The position numbers and the translations under genes were made by a program. Of a DNA stretch of 64,000 bases, positions 51,756 through 60,317 are shown one piece after another. Every line of letters starts with the position of its first letter. Position 1 is the stretch's first letter. The stretch covers positions 186,001 to 250,000 of the forward strand of contig NZ_QGEG01000001.1 of NCBI RefSeq assembly GCF_003149745.1. The letters run 5' to 3'. Origin of the DNA: Flagellimonas aquimarina (lineage in GTDB: Bacteria > Bacteroidota > Bacteroidia > Flavobacteriales > Flavobacteriaceae). The notes under the pieces were generated by a model. The model was not told the origin of the DNA. It was given only the letters and a program-made list of their open reading frames with translations, and made no database searches.

Positions 51756-54700
51756 ATGTTTTTAATTTTTGATACTGAAACCACTGGCCTACCCAAGCGA
51801 TGGAATGCACCAATTACGGATACCGATAATTGGCCCCGTTGCATCCAGATTGCATGGCAATTGCATGATGATTTGGGCAATTTGGTAGAGCATCAAGACA
51901 TGTTGGTACAACCCGAAGGGTTCAATATTCCGTATGAGGCGGAACAAATCCATGGCATTTCTACCGCCTTGGCCGAACAAGACGGGGTTCCTTTACATGA
52001 AGCTTTAGAACTTTTTAATGAAGCGCTTTCCAAAGCAAAATTTGTAGTTGGTCAAAATGTAGATTTCGACATAAACATCATGGGCTGCGAATTCCATCGT
52101 ATGGATGTTGAAAGTACGCTTACCACACTTCCAGTCCTGGACACTTGTACAGAGGCTACAGCAGAACTTTGTAGAATTCCTGGCGGACGTGGTGGTAAAT
52201 TCAAATTACCCACCCTTACCGAACTCCATGAATACCTTTTTGACGAGCCTTTTGCAGAAGCACATAATGCAACTGCAGATGTAGAAGCCACTACACGATG
52301 TTTTTTAGAACTCGTTCGTAAAAAGCATTTCTCTATCAATGAACTGGACGTACAACCAGACTATTTTGAGCATTTCTCTGAGGCCAACCCACAGGTGGTT
52401 GAGCTTATCGGATTAAAACATATCAATCTTAAAAAAGCATCAAAAGCCATTGCAGATGCGCTTTGGGCTGAGGACACTGGAGAAATTTCAGAAGCTGAAA
52501 TCAATGAAAATGTTGAAAGCCTGGCGGATGCATCCTTTGCACACCTGCACAATCACTCTCAGTTTTCAGTACTTCAATCCACCATAAACATTAAAGATCT
52601 GGTTAAGTCAACTGCACAGAATGGAATGACAGCAGTTGCTTTGACAGACCATGCCAATATGATGGGCGCCTTTCATTTTGTAAAAGAAGTAAAGGCCCAT
52701 AACAAAATCGCAAAGGAAAAAAATGCCGAATTGGCAAAGAACGGAGAAGCTACAACTGAAAAGGAAATAGTCCCCATTGTTGGTTGCGAGTTTTATGTTT
52801 GCGAAGACCACACCAATAAAAATGTAAAGGATTATGGTTATCAAATAGTGCTGCTTGCCAAAAACAAAAATGGCTATCTAAATTTGGCCAAAATGTCTTC
52901 CATTGCCTATACGGATGGGTTTTACTATGTGCCCAGAATCGATAGAAAAATTGTTGAGCAGTATAAAGAAGATGTAATTGCCCTTACTGGAAATCTTTAT
53001 GGTGAAGTGCCCAACAAAATATTGAATGTAGGTGAAAAGCAGGCAGAAGAAGCCTTACTCTGGTGGAAAGGTCAGTTTGGAGACGATTTGTATGTCGAAA
53101 TGATGCGCCATGGTCAAGAAGACGAAGATCGTGTAAATCAAGTTTTGGTTCCACTGGCCAAAAAGCATCAAGTAAAACTGGTGGCTACCAACAACACTTA
53201 TTATTGCGATAAAAAAGATGCCGAAGCACATGACATTTTGCTCTGTGTAAAAGATGGGGAGAAACAAACCACTCCTATAGGAAGGGGACGTGGCTACCGC
53301 TATGGATTGCCAAATCAGGAGTACTATTATAAGTCTTCTGATGAAATGAAAACCTTGTTCAAAGATATTCCTGAAGCCATTTTAAATGTCCAGGATGTTG
53401 TGGACAAAGTAGAACCTTTTGATCTCGCAAGAGATGTACTACTTCCAAAATTTGATATTCCACAAGAATTCAAGGTACAAGAAGATGAAGCTGATAGCGG
53501 TAAACGTGGCGAGAACTCCTATCTGCGTCATATTACCTATCAAGGTGCTGAAAAGCGCTATGATGAGATTACAGATGAAATCACAGAGCGAATTGATTTT
53601 GAACTGAAAACCATTGAGAATTCTGGATATCCAGGATACTTTTTGATTGTTGAAGATTTTATCAGGGAAGCACGGAACATGGATGTATCCGTAGGACCTG
53701 GTCGAGGTTCAGCTGCGGGGTCCGTAGTAGCTTACTGTTTGGGCATTACCAACATTGACCCGTTAAAGTACGATCTCCTTTTTGAGCGTTTCTTAAATCC
53801 AGATAGGGTGTCCATGCCTGATATTGATATTGATTTTGATGATGAAGGTCGTGGGAGGGTCATGGACTATGTGATCAACAAATATGGCGCTAATCAGGTT
53901 GCTCAAATTATTACTTATGGCACCATGGCCGCCAAATCTTCAATTAGGGATACCGCTCGGGTGTTGGATTTACCTCTTAACGATGCAGATCGGATTGCAA
54001 AGCTTATCCCAAACATGTCCAAATTGAACAAAATCTTTGGAGTTGAAGAGTCTGAGTTAAAAAAGAAGTTCCGATCAGATGACTTAGAAAAGGTGCATGA
54101 GCTCCTTAATATTTCAGAAGGTGATGATTTAGAAGGGCAAACGGTAAAAATGGCCCGTGTTCTTGAGGGTTCACTTCGTAATACTGGAATTCACGCTTGT
54201 GGGGTCATTATTACGCCAGATGACATTACCAATTTTGTGCCTGTTGCCACCGCCAAGGATTCGGACTTATATGTAACCCAATTTGATAATTCCGTTGTAG
54301 AAAGTGCCGGCTTGCTAAAAATGGATTTCTTGGGATTGAAGACCTTGACGCTCATCAAGGATACAGTAAAAATTGTCAAGGCCAGGACTGGGGTTGAACT
54401 GATTCCAGACGAATTTCCTCTGGATGATGAAAAAACATATGAATTGTTCCAACGCGGTGATACGGTGGGAATATTTCAATATGAATCCCCAGGAATGCAA
54501 AAGCACATGAAAAACCTAAAACCTACCGTTTTTGATGACCTTATTGCCATGAATGCCTTGTACCGCCCTGGCCCAATGGAATATATCCCCAGTTTTATTG
54601 CCAGAAAACATGGGGATGAAGAGATTACCTATGACCTTCCCGATATGGAAGAATACCTAAAGGAAACCTATGGGATTACGGTTTACCAAGAGCAAGTGAT

Positions 54701-56141
54701 GTTACTTTCGCAAAAACTTGCAGGCTTTTCCAAGGGTGATGCGGATGTTCTGCGTAAAGCCATGGGTAAAAAGATTTTCGCCCTACTGCAAAAATTAAAA
54801 CCACAGTTTCTGGATGGCGGTGAAAAGAACGGACACCCAAGAGATGTTCTGGAAAAAATCTGGAAAGATTGGGAAGCTTTTGCATCCTATGCCTTTAACA
54901 AAAGTCACTCCACTTGTTATGCGTTCATTGCATACCAAACTGCATATCTAAAAGCACACTATCCTGCAGAATATATGGCAGCAGTTTTATCCAATAACAT
55001 GAACGATATTAAGCAGGTCACTTTCTTTATGGAAGAATGCAAACGTATGGGATTGGAAGTTCTTGGCCCCGATGTAAACGAATCGTATTACAAATTTGCA
55101 GTAAACCAAAGCAATGCGGTGCGTTTTGGAATGGGAGCCATTAAAGGTGTGGGGCGTTCTGCGGTAGAAACCATTGTGGAAAACAGAAAAGCAGATGGTC
55201 CTTATAAGTCAGTTTTTGATCTGGCCAAACGTGTGGAACTGCGTTCCGCCAATAAAAAATCCTTTGAAAACCTTGCTCTAGCTGGAGGGTTCGATTCTTT
55301 TGGAGACACCCATAGGTCGCAATATTTTCATGATGAAGGAGATGGGATATCCTTTCTGGAAAAAGTGATAAAGTCAGCATCAAAATATCAGGAAAATAAA
55401 AACTCCTCGCAGATGGATATGTTCGGGGGGACTAGCGAAGCGCAAATTGCAGAACCCGTTGTTCCTCCATGCGAAGATTGGGGCACAATGGAAAAACTTC
55501 GGCGTGAAAAGGAAGTAGTGGGCATCTATATTTCAGGACATCCTTTGGATGATTTTAAAAAGGAGATCACTGCCTTTTGCAATAGCAGTGTTTCCGCGTT
55601 TTCCAATTTGGACAATTATGTCAATCATGAATTGACAGTGGCTGGGGTAATTACAGATGTACAGCATCGTATTTCCAAAAATGGAAAGGGATGGGGTCTT
55701 TTCACCTTGGAAGATTACACAGATACTCATGAATTCCGGATTTTTGGAGAAGAATACTTAAAGTTCCGTCATTTTTTAATGATCAATTCCTTTGTGCACG
55801 TAAAAACCTATGTTCGTGAAGGGTGGATAAATAGAGAAACCGGTAAAAAAGGAGACCCAAGATTACAGTTTAATGATTTTAAACAGCTTCAAGATGTTAT
55901 GGACTCCTATGCCAAAAAATTGACCATCAAATTAAATATTGATCGTCTACAGGAAAAGCGAATACAAATCTTAAAGAACACATTGGCATCCCATAAAGGA
56001 GACCATATACTCAATTTTGTAGTTTATGAAATGCAAGATGAAATAAAGCTTAATCTTTCTAGTAGAAAACAAAAAGTAAAAATCAACAGTGAACTTCTTT
56101 CTGAGCTGGAAGAGAATGAGATACATTACAAATTGAACTGA
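51756..56141 (+). CDS. dnaE: DNA polymerase III alpha with fused N-terminal exonuclease
   Basis: 1461 residues. Residues 1-195 are a DEDDh 3'-5' exonuclease like DnaQ/epsilon: FDTETTGLP (Exo I) and AHNATADVEATT (Exo III). From about 265 the PHP domain starts (FAHLHNHSQFSVLQST). The polymerase palm has SMPDIDIDFDDEGRGRV, NTGIHACGVIIT and AFNKSHSTCYAFIAYQTAYL. A C-terminal OB fold is at VAGVITDVQHRISKNGKGW. So the polymerase and its proofreader are one protein, as in other Flavobacteria. It should be the replicative enzyme. The start at 51756 begins directly with the exonuclease strand. It is divergent from rpsP. Confidence 0.95.
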   Translation: MFLIFDTETTGLPKRWNAPITDTDNWPRCIQIAWQLHDDLGNLVEHQDMLVQPEGFNIPYEAEQIHGISTALAEQDGVPLHEALELFNEALSKAKFVVGQNVDFDINIMGCEFHRMDVESTLTTLPVLDTCTEATAELCRIPGGRGGKFKLPTLTELHEYLFDEPFAEAHNATADVEATTRCFLELVRKKHFSINELDVQPDYFEHFSEANPQVVELIGLKHINLKKASKAIADALWAEDTGEISEAEINENVESLADASFAHLHNHSQFSVLQSTINIKDLVKSTAQNGMTAVALTDHANMMGAFHFVKEVKAHNKIAKEKNAELAKNGEATTEKEIVPIVGCEFYVCEDHTNKNVKDYGYQIVLLAKNKNGYLNLAKMSSIAYTDGFYYVPRIDRKIVEQYKEDVIALTGNLYGEVPNKILNVGEKQAEEALLWWKGQFGDDLYVEMMRHGQEDEDRVNQVLVPLAKKHQVKLVATNNTYYCDKKDAEAHDILLCVKDGEKQTTPIGRGRGYRYGLPNQEYYYKSSDEMKTLFKDIPEAILNVQDVVDKVEPFDLARDVLLPKFDIPQEFKVQEDEADSGKRGENSYLRHITYQGAEKRYDEITDEITERIDFELKTIENSGYPGYFLIVEDFIREARNMDVSVGPGRGSAAGSVVAYCLGITNIDPLKYDLLFERFLNPDRVSMPDIDIDFDDEGRGRVMDYVINKYGANQVAQIITYGTMAAKSSIRDTARVLDLPLNDADRIAKLIPNMSKLNKIFGVEESELKKKFRSDDLEKVHELLNISEGDDLEGQTVKMARVLEGSLRNTGIHACGVIITPDDITNFVPVATAKDSDLYVTQFDNSVVESAGLLKMDFLGLKTLTLIKDTVKIVKARTGVELIPDEFPLDDEKTYELFQRGDTVGIFQYESPGMQKHMKNLKPTVFDDLIAMNALYRPGPMEYIPSFIARKHGDEEITYDLPDMEEYLKETYGITVYQEQVMLLSQKLAGFSKGDADVLRKAMGKKIFALLQKLKPQFLDGGEKNGHPRDVLEKIWKDWEAFASYAFNKSHSTCYAFIAYQTAYLKAHYPAEYMAAVLSNNMNDIKQVTFFMEECKRMGLEVLGPDVNESYYKFAVNQSNAVRFGMGAIKGVGRSAVETIVENRKADGPYKSVFDLAKRVELRSANKKSFENLALAGGFDSFGDTHRSQYFHDEGDGISFLEKVIKSASKYQENKNSSQMDMFGGTSEAQIAEPVVPPCEDWGTMEKLRREKEVVGIYISGHPLDDFKKEITAFCNSSVSAFSNLDNYVNHELTVAGVITDVQHRISKNGKGWGLFTLEDYTDTHEFRIFGEEYLKFRHFLMINSFVHVKTYVREGWINRETGKKGDPRLQFNDFKQLQDVMDSYAKKLTIKLNIDRLQEKRIQILKNTLASHKGDHILNFVVYEMQDEIKLNLSSRKQKVKINSELLSELEENEIHYKLN

Positions 56142-56218
56142 TCCAACAATAATTAATGTTGATGGCACGATAATTAAAACGAATATAAGGCCAGTAAGGA
56201 AAGTGGTCAATATTTGAC

Positions 56219-56226
56219 TAAATTTG
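56219..56226 (+). promoter_or_regulatory. Bacteroidetes -7 element before thioredoxin
   Basis: TAAATTTG fits TAnnTTTG, 20 bp upstream of the ATG at 56247. No TTG stands 19-21 bp upstream, so support is partial. Confidence 0.4.
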
Positions 56227-56246
56227 CGAATATTAAAACAAATAAA

Positions 56247-56564
56247 ATGGCACTAGAAATAACAGATGCAACTTTTGATGAAGTAGTACTTAAGAGCGAC
56301 AAACCTGTCGTTGTAGATTTTTGGGCAGCATGGTGCGGCCCTTGTAGAATGGTAGGTCCTATCATTGATGAGGTAAGCTCTGAATATGAAGGCAAAGCAG
56401 TTGTTGGAAAAGTGGATGTGGATGCCAATCAGCAGTTTGCGGCTAAGTATGGTGTTCGTAACATCCCCACAGTCCTTGTTTTTAAGGATGGTGAGATTGT
56501 AAACCGCCAAGTTGGGGTATCTCCTAAGAAAGTATATACAGATGCTATAGAAGCTGCATTGTAA
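56247..56564 (+). CDS. trxA: Thioredoxin
   Basis: 105 residues from the ATG at 56247; a TTG at 56214 in frame would add 11 residues but overlaps the promoter element. WAAWCGPCRMVGPI has the redox CGPC, and NIPTVLVFKDGE holds the cis-Pro. It is a cytoplasmic disulfide reductase. A strong terminator at 56591-56620 ends the transcript. Confidence 0.95.
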   Translation: MALEITDATFDEVVLKSDKPVVVDFWAAWCGPCRMVGPIIDEVSSEYEGKAVVGKVDVDANQQFAAKYGVRNIPTVLVFKDGEIVNRQVGVSPKKVYTDAIEAAL

Positions 56565-56590
56565 GCTTTATAAATAATTACAAGTTTTAA

Positions 56591-56620
56591 AAAAGGTTTG
56601 GCATGTGCCAAACCTTTTTT
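56591..56620 (+). terminator. Intrinsic terminator after trxA
   Basis: GGTTTGGCA (56595-56603), TG, TGCCAAACC (56606-56614), extended by flanking AAAA/TTTT, then a T-run. The A-run on the left makes it likely to work in both directions. Confidence 0.9.
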
Positions 56621-56647
56621 GTTTTATATTGAGGCATCAATCTTTGT

Positions 56648-57577
56648 ATGGATATTAGATCAGAACTTCATAAAGCACAACTCTTTCAAAACCTTGAGCT
56701 TTTGGCAAACCAAATTGTTGAGGGTTTTATAAGTGGTATACATAAAAGTCCGTTTCATGGGTTTTCTGCCGAATTTGCAGAACATAAGATCTACAATCCA
56801 GGAGAAAGCACAAAGCATATTGATTGGAAGCTATTTGCTAAAACCGACAGATTATACACCAAGAGATATGAGGACGAAACCAATTTAAGATGCCATATGA
56901 TTCTGGATAACTCAGCTTCCATGTATTATCCTGAAATAAAACAACCAGATATAGATAATCTAAACAAAGTAGGTTTTGGGGTCTTGGCCATAGCCGCCCT
57001 TATGCAAATTTTAAAAAAACAACGCGATGCAGTTGGGCTGAGCATTTATTCAGATTCATATAATTTTTATGCTTCCGAGAAAAGTAGTGAACGACATTTT
57101 CAAATGTTGTTTTCCAAGTTGAACGAAGTTTCAAGAACCGCAAACACTTCTAAAACAACCAAAACTTATACGTATTTGCATCAAATTGCAGAGAAAATAC
57201 ACCGCCGTAGTCTTATCTTTTTGTTTTCTGATATGTTCCAAACAGAAACGGAAGAAGCTCGATTATTTGAAGCACTTCGTCATTTAAAATATAACAAACA
57301 TGCTGTGGTGCTTTTTCATCTATTAGATTACAAGCATGAACTTAATTTTGATTTTGAAAACACTCCCAAGCGTTTTGTTGATGTAGAAACCGGGGCGCAC
57401 ATAGATTTATATGCAGACAATATTAAAAAGGCTTATCATGAAAAAGTGGAGCAATATCAGGAAGACCTAAAATTGAAGTGTGCGCAATACAGAATAAAAT
57501 ATGTGGGTGTGGATGTAAGCTCCAATTTTTCGCAAGTACTGAACACCTTTATGATAGAGCGGCAAACGTTTGTATAG
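56648..57577 (+). CDS. DUF58 domain protein
   Basis: 309 residues. DUF58 marks: HGFSAEFAEHKIYNPGEST, HIDWKLFAKTDRLYTKRYEDETN, MILDNSASMYYP (MIDAS-like DxSxS of a von Willebrand-type fold) and FLFSDMFQTE. No membrane segment. DUF58 genes usually neighbour MoxR AAA ATPases and VWA proteins; none is present in this window, so the partner genes are elsewhere. Function unknown, perhaps in metal-enzyme or envelope assembly. Confidence 0.88.
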   Translation: MDIRSELHKAQLFQNLELLANQIVEGFISGIHKSPFHGFSAEFAEHKIYNPGESTKHIDWKLFAKTDRLYTKRYEDETNLRCHMILDNSASMYYPEIKQPDIDNLNKVGFGVLAIAALMQILKKQRDAVGLSIYSDSYNFYASEKSSERHFQMLFSKLNEVSRTANTSKTTKTYTYLHQIAEKIHRRSLIFLFSDMFQTETEEARLFEALRHLKYNKHAVVLFHLLDYKHELNFDFENTPKRFVDVETGAHIDLYADNIKKAYHEKVEQYQEDLKLKCAQYRIKYVGVDVSSNFSQVLNTFMIERQTFV

Positions 57578-57603
57578 TTCTTCATTTTATTTTTAAAAAA
57601 TCT

Positions 57604-57635
57604 TTTGTTCAATCGAAAACAGGAGTGTATATTTG
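57604..57635 (+). promoter_or_regulatory. Promoter of tRNA-Asp
   Basis: TTTG (57604-57607) and TATATTTG (57628-57635) separated by 20 bp match the Bacteroidetes -33/-7 consensus exactly. The tRNA starts about 70 nt after the expected transcription start. Confidence 0.8.
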
Positions 57636-57711
57636 CACTCGCTTCACAAAAAGCAATTGTAACAAGGTTTGAATCTGACTGTTGTCAGAGTCTATTTTAG
57701 ATAAAATCATT

Positions 57712-57785
57712 GGTCTGGTAGTTCAGTTGGTTAGAATACCTGCCTGTCACGCAGGGGGTCGCGGGTTCGAGTCCCGTCCAGACCG
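57712..57785 (+). tRNA. tRNA-Asp (anticodon GTC)
   Basis: A 74-nt cloverleaf: acceptor stem GGTCTGG/CCAGACC with discriminator G, D-arm with AGTTGGTTAGAA, anticodon loop CTGTCAC with GTC at 57745-57747, T-arm GCGGGTTCGAGTCCCGT. The CCA end is not encoded. A promoter lies upstream and a terminator at 57800-57838 follows. Confidence 0.97.
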
Positions 57786-57799
57786 CAGAGTTAATTTAT

Positions 57800-57838
57800 A
57801 AATCCTTATAAATCATTGATTTATAAGGATTTTTCTTT
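57800..57838 (+). terminator. Terminator after tRNA-Asp
   Basis: AAATCCTTATAAATC (57800-57814), loop ATT, GATTTATAAGGATTT (57818-57832), then TTCTTTT: a perfect 15-bp stem with a T-rich tail. Confidence 0.85.
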
Positions 57839-58218
57839 TAAAGAGAATGAATGAGGTGATAAAAAGATGAACTATTGGCACATAATTCATCGTACTTTTA
57901 ATCTATATTAAATCAAGACCTCATAAATTTAAAATACTTATGACTCCTCTAGAGTTCTTTTTTCTTTAGATACTTGAGGTTTGATCAATCTTTCCATGAG
58001 TTTGGATAGGAATATTAAGAGTACTTAGTATTTTACTTTTCTGCTTGTAATTGGGAATAAATAAAGATAATTGACTACTAATCTCATCCAAATTTGATAA
58101 GATATAGTGTTCCTTTCTTTTTGATGTTAAATCGAATTTAGCCAGCCTGTTTCCATAATTAATTCTTTTTCAGAGTGTTGGTTGAAATTGCTTATTTTTA
58201 AAAAGTAAACCGACCTCT
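57839..58218. other. Gene-free stretch after tRNA-Asp
   Basis: About 380 bp, AT-rich, without a convincing coding frame, RNA gene or promoter match. It lies at the tRNA-proximal end of the possible insertion that is closed by the tRNA-like copy at 62734-62758. Confidence 0.5.
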
Positions 58219-60081
58219 ATGAAATCCTCATGGCTCTATATAGTATTCGCACTTCTCATGGCATCCATTGCCAATGCCCAACATACCAAAACACTTGATA
58301 GCTTACTCAAAGTATACCAAAGTCAAGCTGAAGACACATCCAAAATCGGCACCATTAAACTTCTTTTTGACAGTTACTTGAACAATAACCTAAATGAAGC
58401 AGAGAAGTACGTTATTGAAGAGCTGGAATTATCCCAAAAACTCGATTACAAAAAGGGGGTGGGAATGGCCTACTTGCATTTTGGGGTATTAGACGAATAT
58501 CGCTCCCACCTGGATTCGGCCAAAATAGATTACAGCAAAGCCAGAATCATTTTTCGAGATATTGAACACCATGGATTAGAAGCGGTAGCCATCAGAAATT
58601 TTGCAGGTGTAGAATACAATTTAGGCAACTATGATGAAGCGCTTAAGATTTTAGACGAGGGTATAGCTACCTTAAACAAACATAGCAGTGATAGCACAGC
58701 ATTAATTCCATTTTACCATAATAAAGGGTTGATACACAAATTTAAAGGGAATTACAGAATTGCCACACAGCAGGTTATCAAAGAACTGCGGATTCTTGAA
58801 AAATTGAACAGGCCTATCCAAAAGGCCGATGCTCTGAATTTGCTGGCAAGCACAGAAAGCATTCAAGCCAATTACGAGAAAAGTATTGAGTATAACCTAG
58901 AGGCTCTAGAAGTATACCGAGAATTCAATGATAAATTCTTCGAAGTCAATGTATTAAATGACATTGGTCTCGATTACTATTCGCTTGAAAATTATGAACA
59001 GGCTATTGCGTATTTGGGAAAAGCCATTGAGGTAAACAAGATTATTAAAAATCAAAGTCTCAAATCTACTGTTCTAACCAATTTGGGAAATGCGTATGCC
59101 AAATCGAATCGACCAAGTGAAGCCATAAACTATATCTCTAAGGGAATTGAAACTGCCGAAAAAATTGGAGCCAAAAACAAAATGGTGGAAGGGTATAATG
59201 CCTTGGCGGCAGTACATGCCGGGTTGAACAATAATAATTTGGCAATTTCTTATTATTCTAAGTCCATTGAACATATTAATAAAGGGGGTTCGAAAGCAAA
59301 TCTCAGTAATGCTTATAAAGGGAGGTCTGAGCTCCACGCCAGGATAAATAACCACAAATTGGCCTATGATGATCATTTATACCATAAACAGTTAAGTGAT
59401 TCCATATATAACAACACAAAATCACAGCAAATAGGGGAGCTTAAGACGATATACGAAACAGAAAAAAAAGAGCAGCAAATTGCCATGCAAGAAAAGGACA
59501 TCGCCGTTTTGGAGAAAGAAGCTCAAATAAGTTATCAGCAAAAATTACTCTTAGGAGGTGGATTGGGCCTTGCACTAATTGTACTGGGACTGGGCTTCTA
59601 TGGCTTTCATCAAAAGGTTAAAAGAAACAAGCTGGAAAAAGAAAAAGTTGATGCCCAATTGGCCTTTAAAAAGAAAGAACTTACCACCCACGCTCTTCAT
59701 CTTGCAAAAAAGAACGAGGTGCTGGAAAACTTAAAGCAAAGGGTAACTGAGATACAAGAAAAAGAAACGTCAAGCGATTACCGAGAGCTTATCAGTACCA
59801 TTACTTTTGATCAACAAGACGATAAACATTGGCAAAGTTTTACCCAATACTTTGAGGCGGTACATAAAGATTTCTCCAAAAACGCTGCACAGACCTATCC
59901 CACCATCTCCAAAAGTGAACTGCGACTCATGGCACTCATTAGAATGAATCTTTCTTCCAAAGAAATCGCCAATATTTTGAACATTTCCGGTGAGGGTATT
60001 AAAAAAGCTCGCCAACGCCTTCGCAAAAAAATGAATCTAGAACGTCAAGATTCTTTGGAAACCACTATTGCGGCGCTCTAA
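58219..60081 (+). CDS. TPR membrane regulator with LuxR-type HTH
   Basis: 620 residues. Signal peptide MKSSWLYIVFALLMASIANAQ, then about eight tetratricopeptide repeats (residues 40-400; for example NLGNYDEALKILDEGIATL and SLENYEQAIAYLGKAIEV), a membrane helix (LLLGGGLGLALIVLGLGFYGF), a coiled coil, and a C-terminal HTH of LuxR type: LMALIRMNLSSKEIANILNISGEGIKKARQRLRKK. So the TPR part would sense in the periplasm and the HTH would bind DNA inside. Such regulators are typical of Bacteroidetes. The next gene downstream encodes a large lipoprotein that may be its target. Confidence 0.88.
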   Translation: MKSSWLYIVFALLMASIANAQHTKTLDSLLKVYQSQAEDTSKIGTIKLLFDSYLNNNLNEAEKYVIEELELSQKLDYKKGVGMAYLHFGVLDEYRSHLDSAKIDYSKARIIFRDIEHHGLEAVAIRNFAGVEYNLGNYDEALKILDEGIATLNKHSSDSTALIPFYHNKGLIHKFKGNYRIATQQVIKELRILEKLNRPIQKADALNLLASTESIQANYEKSIEYNLEALEVYREFNDKFFEVNVLNDIGLDYYSLENYEQAIAYLGKAIEVNKIIKNQSLKSTVLTNLGNAYAKSNRPSEAINYISKGIETAEKIGAKNKMVEGYNALAAVHAGLNNNNLAISYYSKSIEHINKGGSKANLSNAYKGRSELHARINNHKLAYDDHLYHKQLSDSIYNNTKSQQIGELKTIYETEKKEQQIAMQEKDIAVLEKEAQISYQQKLLLGGGLGLALIVLGLGFYGFHQKVKRNKLEKEKVDAQLAFKKKELTTHALHLAKKNEVLENLKQRVTEIQEKETSSDYRELISTITFDQQDDKHWQSFTQYFEAVHKDFSKNAAQTYPTISKSELRLMALIRMNLSSKEIANILNISGEGIKKARQRLRKKMNLERQDSLETTIAAL

Positions 60082-60317
60082 TCACTAGAAGCTACTTCCC
60101 ATTAACCCAATAAAATAAGGCTTTACGGGCTTGTCCCCTTTTTGTCCCCACAGCATTTTTTTATACTGAAAACCAGCGCTTTAAGTTTGGAATGTCATTG
60201 AAAACCAATCAAAGCAATGACAACCGTTTTGTGGTCTTGCTCGGTTAAGGGTTCCGGACAGTTACCGAGCGAGTCACACAAAATTTAATCAAGTTTAACC
60301 CACAAAACAAAAGGATT
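60082..60317. promoter_or_regulatory. Structured region before the lipoprotein gene
   Basis: Two inverted repeats lie in tandem: GTCATTG/CAATGAC (60194-60200 and 60215-60221, 14-nt loop) and GCTCGGT/ACCGAGC (60239-60245 and 60264-60270, 18-nt loop). A short direct repeat TTGTCCCC occurs at about 60130-60150. They may be operator sites for the TPR-LuxR protein or leader RNA stems for the gene at 60318. Confidence 0.35.
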
